The notes under the pieces are model-generated. The model saw nothing but the letters and a program-made list of their open reading frames with translations. It had not been told where the DNA came from and made no database searches. A program made the position numbers and the translations under genes. Below, piece after piece: positions 10,204-20,862 of a DNA stretch of 64,000 nucleotides; positions within the stretch are counted from its first letter, which is position 1, and each line of letters opens with the position of its first letter. Source of the DNA: Liopterus haemorrhoidalis (Eukaryota; Arthropoda; Insecta; Coleoptera; Dytiscidae); the NCBI GenBank assembly GCA_963971575.1, contig OZ020616.1:8355934-8419933 (forward strand), in the 5' to 3' direction.

Positions 10204-11467
10204 CAGCGATTCCCAACCCTTTACTTTCACATACCCCTTGATTAGACTTTTCATTTATGAGTACACCTTATCTTCAATACCCGCACCCATTCCTTTTTTT
10301 TTTTAATTTTCTTAGGATAAGTTATATAGGACAATGACATTTATATGCTTTTATTATTATTTTTTTATATTTTTTATATTAGCGAAGATCAAAACAAGTA
10401 AAAACAGCATTAAAATAATTTTTACCTACATTAATTTAAGTTGTTCAAATACCTAGACACAGTTTTCGCGGAAGATGGAAAAATGGAAAATGGATGAAGA
10501 AATTATGGAAAGAGTAGGCGCAGCATGAAGAATGTTCAATAGCATCAAAGCATCGTTCTTAACTAAAAAAGAAATACCAATTAACATCAAGGTAGAGATC
10601 TTCAAACAAGTGACATTACCAATTTTGACATACGCCTCAGAATCCTGGACCACTACAGAGACGCACAGGTCCAAAATAAGAAGCTCCGAAATGAGATTTT
10701 TAAGAAAAATCGAAGGTAAAACAAAATTGGACAGAATAAGAAATGAAGTATTTAAAGAAAAACTAGGCACAAAACCAGTAGAGACTAGAAGAAGGACAGC
10801 TAAGATGGCTGGGACATATACACAGAATGAGTGAAGACAAAATAGAAAAAGAGGGTTTATGAAGGAAGAACAGTGAAGAAAGTTAGACCAGGAAGACCGA
10901 GAAAAACCTGGCACCAAAAAACAAAAGAAACTGCAACGAAGAGATGCGTAAAGTGGGAGGAGATAAGAAAATATACAAAGGACAGAACACGCTGGAAAGA
11001 AGTATGGAGAACAACACCAGAAAATAAGTAACTCGACTATAGCCTTACAGCGCAAAGTAGAAAGGCTTCAGGATTAAATAAGTAAGTAATTTATGTTGAA
11101 AGTAGAATAATTATTTGTCAAATTTTAAATAGCAATTATTCATCTTGATATGAGGGTCTTCCATCGTGGTTCTTAATAATTTTAATGCGAAGATTGTTTC
11201 ATGGATCCGAGTTTTATAAAATCAGGTTCAAATGAAAACAGATATAACCTGAAATCAGGAGCTGCGTCAAGCTTATTGCGATATTTATTCTTAATGTACG
11301 CATAAGACAAGAATGCTCTTTCGGCTAGTTCGTGAAAGGTAATAAATATTATTTTTTTTTCAATCTTAACGTAAGTCTCTGTAAAACTCTGGTGTTTTCG
11401 CCATTATCTGCATTATTTCCACGTACCCCCAACCGGTCCTTCGTGTACCCTAGGTTGGGAACCGGTG
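10204..11467. mobile_element. hAT-type element (1,264 bp) with exact 8-bp target duplication
   Basis: The left end is CAGCGATTCCCAACCC; the right end is the reverse complement of CACCGGTTCCCAACC. The octamer GTTTAGAA is present on both sides (10,196-10,203 and 11,468-11,475). The interior is mostly a LINE fragment in plus orientation (10,445-11,090), so the mobile part is short end sequence around captured or inserted LINE DNA. No transposase. Confidence 0.85.
10445..11090 (+). pseudogene. LINE C-terminal fragment
   Basis: The clearest frame (10,532-10,834) reads MFNSIKASFLTKKEIPIN..., then TYASESWTTTETHRSKIRSS, then EMRFLRKIEGKTKLDRIRNE. After a frameshift the plus strand continues as HMSE...EGRTVKKVRPGRPRKTW and later KRCVKWEEIRK...DRTRWKEVWRTTP. 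This is the segment between the reverse transcriptase and the 3' end of a common insect LINE. The 3' end AAAGGCTTCAGGATTAAATA is shared with the minus-strand fragment at 48,885-49,172, so both belong to one family. Confidence 0.8.
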
Positions 11468-11670
11468 GTTTAGAACATCACCACTTTTATAATACAAAAA
11501 AAATATTTTTTTCTCCACGTTGACACATAAATATTTTGATATACAAGTACTTTTTTGTGAGTAAATTAATATAATTTTGCAGAAAAATAACTTGAGGCTG
11601 GGCCTGCTGGTATTATAAAGAATACTCAAGAGAAGTATGTCAAAAGTGGGTAGCAACGTAAAGGGGGCCC

Positions 11671-12145
11671 GGCTTTTTTTTCCATTTTTATTTTGTTTAA
11701 ATTATTTTGTCAAAATTATAGTTATATTGTTGCATTTTATTTTTAAGAGCGTAAATTTAATAACCAGTTTGAATTGTTGGAATTATATTTTCATTCTATG
11801 TGTCATGAAACCAGAGGGGCGGAGCATATGACTTAAAACAACCAATGGAAGTCATAGGCACATTATTCAAAATCGTAATGAACCATGCTATATAAAAAAA
11901 AATACTACACATATTTAAAAACCTAAATAATGGTATCAGGTATTCGAATTAAAATTAACAAAAAAATATTTTAACATAAAATTTGTTTTTAAAGCTCTTA
12001 GATTAACAGACTATAAATTATTTTAAAAATATCTTTCATTTTGCCTTGATTACTACCAAGCAAAATTTGTCCTACACACTCAGCATGCCTAAACTTATTA
12101 TAAACCCTGCAATGTGTGAAAATTCACACTTCACATCATTTTTTT
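11671..12145 (+). repeat. Family B repeat, plus copy (5' truncated)
   Basis: Begins at a TTTTTATTTTG segment and ends AACCCTGCAATGTGTGAAAA then TTCACACTTCACATCA and a T run. It shares its 3' half with family A but keeps about 250 bp that A copies lack, including GGCGGAGCATATGACTTAAA. A minus-strand copy lies at 14,490-15,167. Family A copies look like internal-deletion derivatives of this longer form. Confidence 0.7.
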
Positions 12146-12236
12146 TTTTTTTAGTTCATCACTTGTACTTCCGAAGCGAGGACCTTTTTAGGGTTTTGTG
12201 GGTATGACCAAAAAACCCTAATACCGTCATTTTGTC

Positions 12237-12310
<74 letters not shown>
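12237..12310. repeat. GTCT microsatellite, 18.5 units
   Basis: Perfect (GTCT)n inside copy A1, ending in a half unit before TCGGTAAAAATT. The same tract is 4.5 units at 30,924-30,941, 15.5 at 50,021-50,082 and 3.5 at 62,758-62,771. Confidence 0.95.
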
Positions 12311-12787
12311 TCGGTAAAAATTGTAGCCAAACGGCTAAACCTAGAGAGTTGAAATTTGGCATGCTTATACAACTCTTTGACCCGCACATAGGAAAAATAC
12401 TAAAACATCTAAAAGACATACCCCCCTAAAAATATAAACAAATATGTGCTCATCGAAAACAAAAATATTTTTTTTAAATTCGAGTAGGGTATCAAATGAA
12501 AGCCCTTAGTACGTGGATTAACGATCAAATTTTTATTTTTGCAAAATAAATTATTTTGATGGGATTTTTGCCAAAAATGTGCAAAAAAAATTTTGTCCCA
12601 CACCCTGTAGCCCAGATGGTTTAAACTAAAAATCTAAAAAAATTCTAAGTAATGTATATTGGTGTGAACCGAAATAGTACAACAGGAATTTTTGATCAGA
12701 TTATGTTTTTGGAAAATAACGCATTTTTTTGTGGTTTTTGGTTCACAAAGTACAAAAATTATACCAATGTAAGACACTCACATGCAT

Positions 12788-12866
12788 GGCGTGCGATGGC
12801 TACATGCGTTAGAGCACTCTTAAACTGGTTGGAAAACGAACGGTTTCGAGTTCGAGTACCGGAGTG
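12788..12866 (+). other. tRNA-like block in copy A1
   Basis: TGGCTACATGCGTTAGAGCA resembles an A box and D arm, and AGTTCGAGTAC at 12,849-12,859 matches the B-box consensus at 9 of 11 positions. Box starts are 52 bases apart, within the pol III range. The copies at 31,418 and 50,558 have a better A box (TAGCGCAACTGG). No acceptor stem pairs well, so it is tRNA-derived and not a gene. Confidence 0.6.
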
Positions 12867-13704
12867 AATTTAATTTTTTCTGTTTTTTTTTTGCATTTTT
12901 ATTATGTTGAAATTATTTTGTCAAAATTCTAGTTATATTTTGACAAATGTTGTATTTAATTTTTATGAGCGTAAATTTAATAACCAGTCTTATTATATGA
13001 TTAACAGACGATAAATTATTTTAAAAATATCGTTCATTTTGCCGTGATTACTACAAAGTAAAATTTGTCCTACACACTTAGCATACCGCCTTCACTTATT
13101 ATATACCTGCGAAACCCTGAAATGTGTGAATATTCACACTTCACATCAATTTTTTTTAGATCATCACTTGAAATTAGAAGTGAAACTTAGTGAACCTTAT
13201 TCATAGTTTTACCTTCCGGGCCCCCTCCAAAAAATATTCCTGGGTGCGCCACTGATAGTATACCTTGAGTTCTTCACTTTATTGCTAGTTTTATTTTTAA
13301 GTTAAAGATTTTAAGTTATTTTTATAAATTTTGTTTAATTTTTTCAGCCCCCCTGTTGAGATTTTCTGTTAGTGATACCCTTGAAACATTATGATACGTG
13401 ACTTGACAATAGCAATGAAGTTGTACTCATGTTATTTTGAAAGCAGCACATCACTTTGCGTCAAATTCACACCTCTGCACTTCACATGTCCTTCGCATAT
13501 CCTTGCTCTCTCCTTTCACACACGCAGAGAGCGGCGAGCAGAGCCGAGCAAATCAACTATACATGATGTATGGAGCAGAATATGACAAGCCACTACATGA
13601 ATTATAACAGTGGGGGATTAAGATTTAGTGTGATTTACAGACAAAATGGGGGAAACTGTTTGTCACACACTTGAAAAATATACTTTAAACACCAATATTT
13701 TATT

Positions 13705-14411
13705 CAATTCAATTTATTTTAATTAATAGTATTACATTTAATTTACCTATTACAATTTATTCTATATATATTTATTCCTTACATTATAATTTTAACTAAA
13801 ATATAAATTTAATTTCTGCCTGTTGGCTTGAAATTTATTTTGTATTATTTCTTATTATTTTCTTTTTCTTTGATTTCCTTTCTCCTCTCTATTACCTCTT
13901 TCATCCATGTGTACCCGCAGCCATTTCCGTTTAAAATATCTTCTCTTGTGCCTCCTTTGCTTCTCATATCTTCACATCCTTCCAGCATATGTTCAACCGT
14001 CTCCCTTTCTTCTCTGCACATTCTATATCGTTTATCCTCCTCTTTTAACCAAAATTTGTTTGTTTTTTCTTCATTCTCACATCTAAACCTTGCAATTATT
14101 CTTTTTTTTTCCCCCCGTTTCCCTTTTCTTTTAGATACAGCGGTCTTTGCGTGCTCCAATTTTTCTTGTACTTATAATTGTACCTTGATCCGCTTATTCT
14201 CTCGCTTAGTTCTTGTTGTTGTATGTCCTTCATTCTTTCTATTATCGCCTGCATTCCATGTCCACTCTCTCTTCTTCTGTTGAATAGCCTCCGTATTCGT
14301 ACATTTTACTTCTTTTTATCTCCCATTTTGATGATTTTTTTTCTGTTTATCTCTATTTTCCAATTCCTTCCAGCATTCGTTTAATAATTGGTTTTCTTGG
14401 TTCTTTGTTAT
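13705..14411 (-). pseudogene. LINE 3' fragment with CxxC-type finger, copy 2, target duplication visible
   Basis: The minus strand encodes 104 residues with RFRCENEEKTNKFWLKEED, then YRMCREERETVEHMLEGC, matching copy 1 at 3540-4385. The first finger cysteine appears as tyrosine here (YRMC against CRMC in copy 1). The 3' UTR and ATTGA tail are shared with copy 1. Direct repeats ACCAATATTTTATT (13,691-13,704) and ACCAAATATTTTATT (14,412-14,426) flank the fragment, as expected after target-primed reverse transcription. The 5' end is truncated, so it was dead on arrival. Confidence 0.85.
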
Positions 14412-14489
14412 ACCAAATATTTTATTGATAAGTAGATTGTTCATAGGCAGTGGCATCTGAGACAGGGTGGCCTCCTAAAAAATGTTAAT

Positions 14490-14756
14490 AAAAAAATTGA
14501 TATGAACTGTGAATTTTCACACATTGCAGAGTTTCGCAGGTATATAATAAGTGAAGGCAACAGCGGCATGTTGAGTGTGTAGGACAAATTTTGCTTTGTA
14601 GTAACCACGACAAAATGAAGGATCTTTTTAAAATAATTTATCGTCTGTTAAACTAAGAGCTTTAAAAACAAATTTTATGTTAAAATATTTTTTTGTTAAT
14701 TTTAATTCGAATACCTAATACCATTATTTAGGTTTCTAAATATGTGCAGTATTTTT

Positions 14757-14834
<78 letters not shown>

Positions 14835-15167
14835 ACAATATTCTCTTGCAAACCTATACCTATTCGTCAAGAAACCTATACTTTATATATATATAGCAAG
14901 GTTCATTAATATATTAAAAATTGCGCCTATGGCTTCCATTGGTTGCTTTAAGTCATAAGCTCTGCCCCTGATTTTATATACATTGAAACATAGAATAAAA
15001 TTATAATTTCAACAATTCCAACTGGTTATTAAATTTACACTTTTAAAAATTAAATGCAAAATTTGCCAAAATACAACTAGAATTTTGACAAAATAATTTA
15101 AACAAAATAAAAATGCAAAAAAAAAACATTAAAATTGTCGCCAGACTTGTCATATCTACAAAACCCT
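14490..15167 (-). repeat. Family B repeat, minus copy, with 34-unit TA tract
   Basis: On the minus strand it starts AGGGTTTTGTAGATATGAC (15,167 downward) and ends GCGAAACTCTGCAATGTG near 14,520 with the usual hairpin tail. The middle matches the plus copy at 11,671-12,145, but a perfect (TA)n run occupies 14,761-14,828 and extra sequence surrounds it. A CAGTGGCATCTGAGACAGG hAT-like end sits at 14,452, close outside the tail. Confidence 0.7.
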
Positions 15168-15589
15168 AAAAATGGAAAACTGATCAAAATGTGCTTCCAA
15201 AAAGCACAAAAAAAGGTCCTGACAACAATGCCTAGCCGCAGAAGGGTAGTATTTAGGAGGCGATAATATAAATGTAAATAATAAATAATTTTTATTAATA
15301 ACGTTTTATTATAGTCCGCAATTTGTTTTATGTAACATATTAAATATATTTCCACAATTTCGATTAGTATATTTTAACACAAAAAATATTTTTCATTTGT
15401 GGATTAATCAGGAACACCTCAAGAAAACCTATATCAAGAAAAATATAAATTAATATTATATAAAAATAATCCTTATTAACGTCAAAAAAATTTCGGTAAA
15501 AATTAATCTTTATATATGAACTGTAATTTTCTGTATCCGACATTAAAATTGCTGATGTTGTAATCAATGTTGATAAGGGTGAAAGACGC

Positions 15590-15830
15590 ACATTACGCAC
15601 AGACGCACACCCACAAACATATATACATATACACTCACCTACATATATACATACACACGGATACACACTAGTATACTCAGGCAGATATATACATATACAC
15701 ACACATTGACATGCACCCACTCACACAGCATTTATAGAAATACTGTTAGGGGTACACACACAGACATACGAACAGACATATACGTTCACGCAGAAACTAA
15801 CACACGCACCCAGGCGGGTATCACCAGCAA
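15590..15830. repeat. CA/TA-rich low-complexity tract
   Basis: Long run of alternating purine-pyrimidine words (ACATATATACATATACAC and similar). The minus-strand ORF here, rich in cysteine, valine and tyrosine, is a by-product. Confidence 0.7.
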
Positions 15831-16084
15831 ACTCAATTTTCCAGAAGCGTGAGCAGCTCTGCACTTCTTTCTGTGCATTCGATTACTTTTTCTGTAATTG
15901 CTGAGGGGGTTCATATCTCCATGTGCAAATACGACTCTTACAGAAACGTATTAAGTTACTTTTACACAAACAAACAAAAATTGAAGGAAAAGTTATTATT
16001 CTAATTATTACCAGCTAATAACATGTACGATGGTTTACGATATTTCTTTTAAGTCTGATAAAAATTTTGGTGCATAGCAAAAAG

Positions 16085-16186
16085 TTGGTGTTGGTACGAC
16101 TGAAAAGTACAGAACTGTCATCCAAAACTACCCCCGGTCAAATTTTTGATTGACAGTTCTGTACTTTTCAGTCGTACCAATACCAA
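16085..16186. repeat. Near-perfect hairpin, 36-bp arms, 30-bp loop
   Basis: The left arm (16,085-16,120) starts TTGGTGTTGGTACGACTGAA and ends AGAACTGTCA. The right arm (16,151-16,186) is its reverse complement with one mismatch. It may be a very short MITE or a source of hairpin RNA. No other copy in the window. Confidence 0.8.
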
Positions 16187-16639
16187 ATTTTTAGTTTTTG
16201 TTTACAACTTAACTTTTAGTAGTTTATTAAGTTGATAAGAAGTTTATTTAGATCATATAATTAAATATAAACTTAGCACAATTAAACAATATTTATAAAT
16301 TAGTTTACTATAACCAAATTGTTGTCTGCCATCTGAACCTAAAAATTTTTAAGTTGGCAATGAAAAGTAATAAGCGATGGAAGATATAAAATTTATCACT
16401 GTCTCTTATTTTTTTCCCCCACTATATTCTGTAGTATCAAAAGTTGAAATGACGTCAGAGTTGGATAGTATTGAAAAAAGTATAATGTAGAATGGACTTT
16501 ATTCATCCCATTTACAGCACAAATACTAGCAGCAGATGTTCAGAGGCATACACTAAAAGAATCAATGATTCTCTTCTCACGACAGCTAGCGCCTAGTTAT
16601 AGCTAAATAGGCCTTACAAAGTTATTAGGTACTTTTTTA

Positions 16640-16872
16640 AAATTGTATTTATTTTACATCGGCCTATTTCTGCAACGAGGCTAATCGCCGATGGCAGGAG
16701 CCGAGCACCTACACCTGGATGAGAGGTGAACGATTGAGAAAATAGGAATAATGTAAACATATTATTCTCGCCCGAATAATATTACAAACGGGGAATTGAA
16801 CTAGCAACCTCACAATTCAGACTGTTTTAACCAGTCAAAACTGCACGATTTAACGAGCTCGGCCACTCCGTT
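16640..16872 (-). mobile_element. tRNA-derived SINE
   Basis: Read on the minus strand: GTGGCCGAGCTCGTTAAATC gives a tRNA-Leu-like A box and D arm, and AGTTCAATTCCCCGT gives the B box. The body ends in an inverted repeat, CATCGGC...GCCGATG (about 16,658-16,694 on the plus strand). About 230 bp. Plausible 5' region: GCCAACGGAGTGGCCGAG, near 16,875. No clear tail or target duplication. Confidence 0.65.
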
Positions 16873-17479
16873 GGCTTGCCTAGTTCTTATTATCTTATCA
16901 GCATTAATTAAAAAAATCAATTAGTAGGTGATTACGCTTCTCGCATTATGTAACGATATTCATATATCTAGTTTCTAACACTGGATTAAAACAGAAAACA
17001 ATTTTGTCACAAAGGTAATCCTAGGTCAGGATTGCGACATCTAGACACTGTAACGTTCAGCTGTTTGATTAAAAAACTGTTTTTCAACGTCTAGCATATG
17101 TTACTTGATTACGAAATGCATACGCAGCATTTTTGTAATAAGGATTTATTTGTCATGACGAATGAATATTGGAACTAGGTCAACCAGTAGTAAAAATACA
17201 TGGACGTCACACGGTATCGAGGCAGAGGGACCTAGCCAACTTCTCTACACGTTCCAGTCCACACGGTGACGACCGAGACACCAACGACAGGTACCAGCTG
17301 GCGAGCCAAGCAAGCAGTACCATGTGAGTATGAGAAGGTTTCTTCAGGCTCCTTGACTTCCTGATGGGTAGCCTTTCAATCAAACCACCCACGTGCCAAT
17401 ATATATAAACACTTGCTTCGGTGAATACAATGTTGCTTACAAATTGAAAAATAAAATAGGTTGTTGGTTTAATACGAGG

Positions 17480-17605
17480 TATGATAAAAAGTTCTGCCTC
17501 GGTTTCTAGTATTGTCTCCAAGCTACCATTTGAGTATTTTCTTTGTCCATCCATCATTATTGGCTCTAGCAACGTGGCCAACATGGCAATGATTAGGTTC
17601 GCATA
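17480..17605 (-). pseudogene. RTE-like LINE C-terminal relic
   Basis: The minus strand reads HVGHVARANNDGWTKKILKW, a stop, then LGDNTRNRGR. This is the GHVARxNDxRWTxxILxWxPxxxxRxRGRP block found after the reverse transcriptase. The GC-richer stretch 17,207-17,400 may belong to the same or another element but has no recognised motif. Confidence 0.75.
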
Positions 17606-17658
17606 AATGCTGTATTGCATAACACACGCAGTTCGCATATTTATCATATCTAGTACAA

Positions 17659-18239
17659 TGCTGAGACCTCAGATAGTGCTATATATGCTCCGAATGCTTT
17701 GTACGCTAGGTTTGCTACGTTCACTACATAAAGTGGCCAAACTAGCTACGAACGATACGTAGAGAAAAAGAACAAAATTTCTATTTCTGCCGTCATGAGT
17801 CTTGTACAAGGTGCTGGCGAGTAAGTCGCCTTGGGAAAGTGATGACAGCAACAAAGAGTTTTTTTTGTTACATGCACTGGTTAATAACAGTGAAAGAAAA
17901 TGTGTACGAGAAGTTAACATGAAAAGAAGAGAGTTTGGTGAATTTAATCATCTGATGGAACAGTTAGGTGAAGACGAAGTAAGATTCAAATAATATTTTC
18001 GAATGATTACTAAGCAGTAAAATTTTCGGTTGTAGGTGGTTCTATACGTACCTACTGCACTTGTCTATCGTAAGCGACGCATAAAAATATAGCCACAAAT
18101 CAAATAACATGGCGACGTCAAACACAACGTATATAGCGTACACCGTTCTGTTTTGGCTCCTTAGTTTGTTTATAAAGCGAACTATTTTTTCCTACGCATA
18201 GCAAACATAACGTACGTAGTGCTATGTGTGGCCTCAGCA
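17659..18239. mobile_element. PIF/Harbinger element, internally deleted (581 bp)
   Basis: Ends are TGCTGAGACCTCAGATAGTG and the reverse complement of TGCTGAGGCCACACATAGCA. The right flank is TAA (18,240-18,242), a typical Harbinger target. The left flank is CAA, one change from it. The interior encodes part of a Harbinger transposase (17,802-18,032). Confidence 0.7.
17802..18032 (+). pseudogene. PIF/Harbinger transposase N-terminal relic
   Basis: Reads SDDSNKEFFLLHALVNNSE, then NMKRREFGEFNHLMEQLGED, then EVRFK, a stop, YFRMITKQ. The order R-REFGEF-L-EL--DE--F--YFRM is the N-terminal signature of Harbinger (HARBI1-like) transposases. The catalytic DDE domain is absent. Recognition is from memory of the family; the stop within FKxYFRM shows it is dead. 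Confidence 0.7.
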
Positions 18240-18242
18240 TAA

Positions 18243-19240
18243 GACTTGTCTATTGGTCTCCGACTTTAACGAAACTTAGCACCCTTGTTCTACAATATCA
18301 AATTTACTAAAAACACGTTTATTAATACCAAATCTAGTTCCAAATATTTCACACACATTATATTGTTGTAACAATTATTATAAATTAATGGTAATTATAT
18401 CAAATATTGTAATTTCGTATATTAGTTGGGATAACGTATTTAAATTTTAATAGCCTTTTGTTTTGTGTAACAACATTGGAGTAACATATGTTATTTTGAT
18501 TAGAACGCAATTAAATCTGTAATATTATGTATAATTTGTTTTACAAATTACCATTTATCTTGAGAATTGTATCGTTTAAAAGAATAAAAAAATATGTTCT
18601 CAAAATAAGCCCTTATTATTTTTAATTATCTTGTTAATTAAATCATTATTTTTTATTGCCTTTTAATAAATTAATTGTTTCATTCCATAACAAAGAGGAC
18701 ATTTTGTAGTAAATGATAAGTAGAGAGTGATCTAAAAATACTGCATAATTTTTTGAAGCGAATCACAGCGCAGACTTACTTCGGTAGATATCATCAGTGA
18801 ATGCATAGGCGCCCATAGAAGATTTTCAAGGAGTAGCAGAATATAAAGGCATATTTTTGGATATATTTAGAAATTTATTACAATAAACTTTCATAAATAC
18901 AGAATACTATTTAAATAGAAAATGAAGACGTCTGCAATCATTGGCAAATTGGCATTAATGACTTTTTCTATATAATCTACTCTATTATAAGTAATTTTGC
19001 CCTGTGATCATTTAACATACTCAAACCGGATAAACGATCAGTCATAGTTGATCTCATACTTGACGTAATAATAATTGAAATAATAGTCTTTATAGATCCT
19101 GGCCAAACTGATTTAAATGCACACTTTGTTTATGTAGTTAGCTATCATTAGTTATCTGTATTTGGGTCCCTTTGTAGAGTTTCTATGCGTATATCTTATA
19201 TATTAAATTACAGAAAAAATAAAGTACAATTTCTACCAAC
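18243..19240. other. No gene recognised
   Basis: AT-rich, no ORF with a motif, no clear repeat structure. Confidence 0.4.
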
Positions 19241-19249
19241 GGGCAATTT

Positions 19250-19700
19250 TTTATATGTCATCGGGCCAGTCGTTACCCTTTTCCGAGAGGTAGGGCCGAA
19301 TTATTGACTTCCCGAGCCTGGCATTATTGTATTATCGTGGCCCAGGCACTCTCTCGGCGTCCTTGCTTACCCTTTCCGAGGCCCGAAGTGCTCCAAGGTT
19401 GCGAAGCCTCTTAATGCAATCTTGAAACGAGTAAATGCACATAAATTAAAATTTGTTTAACATTGATAGCAAATATAAAATAGACAAATATAAAAATAAT
19501 TAAATTTGACAACAGAAAAGCATAAGGGTTGGAATAAAACATAAAAGTGGGTACTGCAAAGGGCCATGTGCCCCTTTGTCCTTTACTGTGGGCGGCCATG
19601 ACTGGATGTAATCCCGAACAGGTTTGAGTAGGATATGCGTGGGCATAACTTTTGCGATCACGTTGGGATTCTGATTGTATGATTATTATTCGGGAGACAA
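19250..19700. other. GC-richer unassigned segments flanking AT-rich DNA
   Basis: Two GC-rich pieces (about 19,258-19,412 and 19,560-19,680) contain phrases such as CCCTTTTCCGAGAGG and CCCTTTCCGAGGCCCG, possibly imperfect internal duplications of one unit. They stand out in base composition, but no family was recognised. Confidence 0.4.
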
Positions 19701-19925
19701 GACCGTTTCTAGATGCTGGCCGAAAATTTGTATTTCCATCGACTAGAAAACATGGAGTTTAAAAGTTAATTGGCAAACTATTTGTGTGAATATATGTATA
19801 TATTCAAAAACGGTAGTAGCTCAATAATATTAGGTATGATGACGTTACTGTCGTTTAAGCAAACCTGTACAAGGTTTACAGGCATTTATGGAAAATGTAG
19901 AATGATGAATTGATGAATACTGTCA

Positions 19926-20540
19926 TTGAACACGAAAATAACTAAATACATGGTTATAAGTAAGCAGTCCGTTACACCTGGGAAATTTATAATGAATAAT
20001 AAATCTATTGAACGTGTCACTAAACATAAATATCTAGTACACACAATTGACGATAAATGCGAGCACACTCTTGAAATTAAATGTAGAATTGAGATAGCCA
20101 TAGGAGTGTTCATCAAGATGAAGAAAATATTCTGCTTTCATGATTTAAATTTTCAAAATAAGCTTCAGCTATTAGGCCTTTTCAATTATTTTCTGTGACG
20201 TATAGACAGGGACACTGATCACTACTGGATCTAAAAAATTAGAGGTTTTCGAGTTTTGGTCTTATCGCCGTAATCTGATAGTGTCATGGACAGAAAACGT
20301 GTGTAACAAATAAATTCTTGACAAAATTGGAAAAGAGTCAGAAATACTGTTTACGACATATAATCAGAAAAAGTGACAGGTATGGCTTGCTGCAACTAAT
20401 ACTGCAGGGCAAGGTATATGACCAAAAAGAACTGGTTAAAAAATCTGCGCTATTGGTTTTCAGCTACTTCAATAGATCTGAAAATTGACAGTATGATAGT
20501 CAATATCCGAACCGGATAGGCACTAGAAGAAGATAATTCG
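19926..20540 (+). pseudogene. LINE C-terminal fragment (endonuclease/RT type element)
   Basis: ORF 19,926-20,198 reads TKYMVISKQSVTPGKFIMNN, then KSIERVTKHKYLVHTIDDKC, then IEIAIGVFIKMKKIFCFHDL. This is the post-RT region of a familiar insect LINE (consensus KTKFMVISKxxxxxxxLxxNxxxIERVxxYKYLG). Further along, other frames give SKKLEVFEFWSYRRNLIVSW and GKESEILFTTYNQKK before homology fades near 20,540. Frameshifts and stops throughout. Confidence 0.8.
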
Positions 20541-20862
20541 AAAACATGTTGCAGTTACTTCCTCGTCATTGTATAAATGATGAAACTTCCCAAATTTATG
20601 TTGTTTGGTATTAATAGCATGCTTAGAATGTTGAAGATTTTTCCTCAGATATTTTCGAACATCTACTATTTTGCATTAACTGAAGATAATAGTAATTCTT
20701 CTGAATCATTCTGGAATTCATTTTGGGATTAATTCATCTCAATAAACAGCTAGACCTATATTACCATCACAACTCCACTATAAATACCTCAAAGAAATAT
20801 AGATTTGGGTTTTTATTACAGTTCTAATAGTTTTCATTACTGCAGCAACAAAAACAGTCTTA

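Larger units (their letters stand above)
12190..13156 (+). mobile_element. Family A repeat, copy A1
   Basis: Starts AGGGTTTTGTGGGTATGACC, where AGGGTTTT can pair with AAAACCCT 20 bases on. A GTCT tract follows at 12,237-12,310, then the conserved CGGCTAAACCTAGAGAG and TTGAAATTTGGCATGC. The element ends ATATACCTGCGAAACCCTGA and the hairpin TGTGTGAATATTCACAC, TTCACATCA and a T run. The start (GGGTTTTGTAGGTAT) and end (ATACCTGCGAAACCC) are inverted repeats. Other copies: 30,877, 49,974, 61,751 and, more diverged, 34,600, 42,792 and 52,708 (minus). No protein coding; the QTDR-repeat ORFs are the microsatellite read through. Confidence 0.85.
11643..13256. mobile_element. Probable hAT-type element enclosing family B and A copies
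   Basis: The right end reads as the reverse complement of CAGTGGCGCACCCAGG and is preceded by CCGGGCCCCC (13,217-13,226). Near the left, GGGGGCCCGG (11,662-11,671) mirrors this and follows GTGGGTAGCAACG, which resembles a decayed CAGTGGCGTAGC end. No convincing 8-bp duplication remains, so the left boundary is uncertain. Confidence 0.4.

Noticed and set aside
12151..12429. ORFs encoding QTDRQTDR or CLSVCLSV repeats in both strands (also at 49,725-50,201)
   Set aside because: They are the GTCT microsatellite of family A read in different frames; no conserved start or flanking protein.
12190..13156. Family A as a Helitron
   Set aside because: It has a 3' hairpin but no CTRR end, and the 5' end does not start with TC; the inverted ends argue against it.
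13845..14384. Plus-strand ORFs of 151 and 68 codons, rich in Ser, Leu and Phe
   Set aside because: They are the antisense of the LINE fragment 13,705-14,411.
14761..14828. TA tract as a promoter or origin
   Set aside because: A perfect microsatellite inside a repeat copy; similar tracts occur at 42,488 and 8332 with no gene nearby.
15364..15720. Cysteine-rich 118-codon minus ORF
   Set aside because: Cysteines come from the CA-rich low-complexity tract.
17207..17400. GC-richer C-terminal part of a 146-codon minus ORF as a host exon
   Set aside because: The N-terminal part is a LINE read in the wrong frame; no splice signals or domain in the rest.
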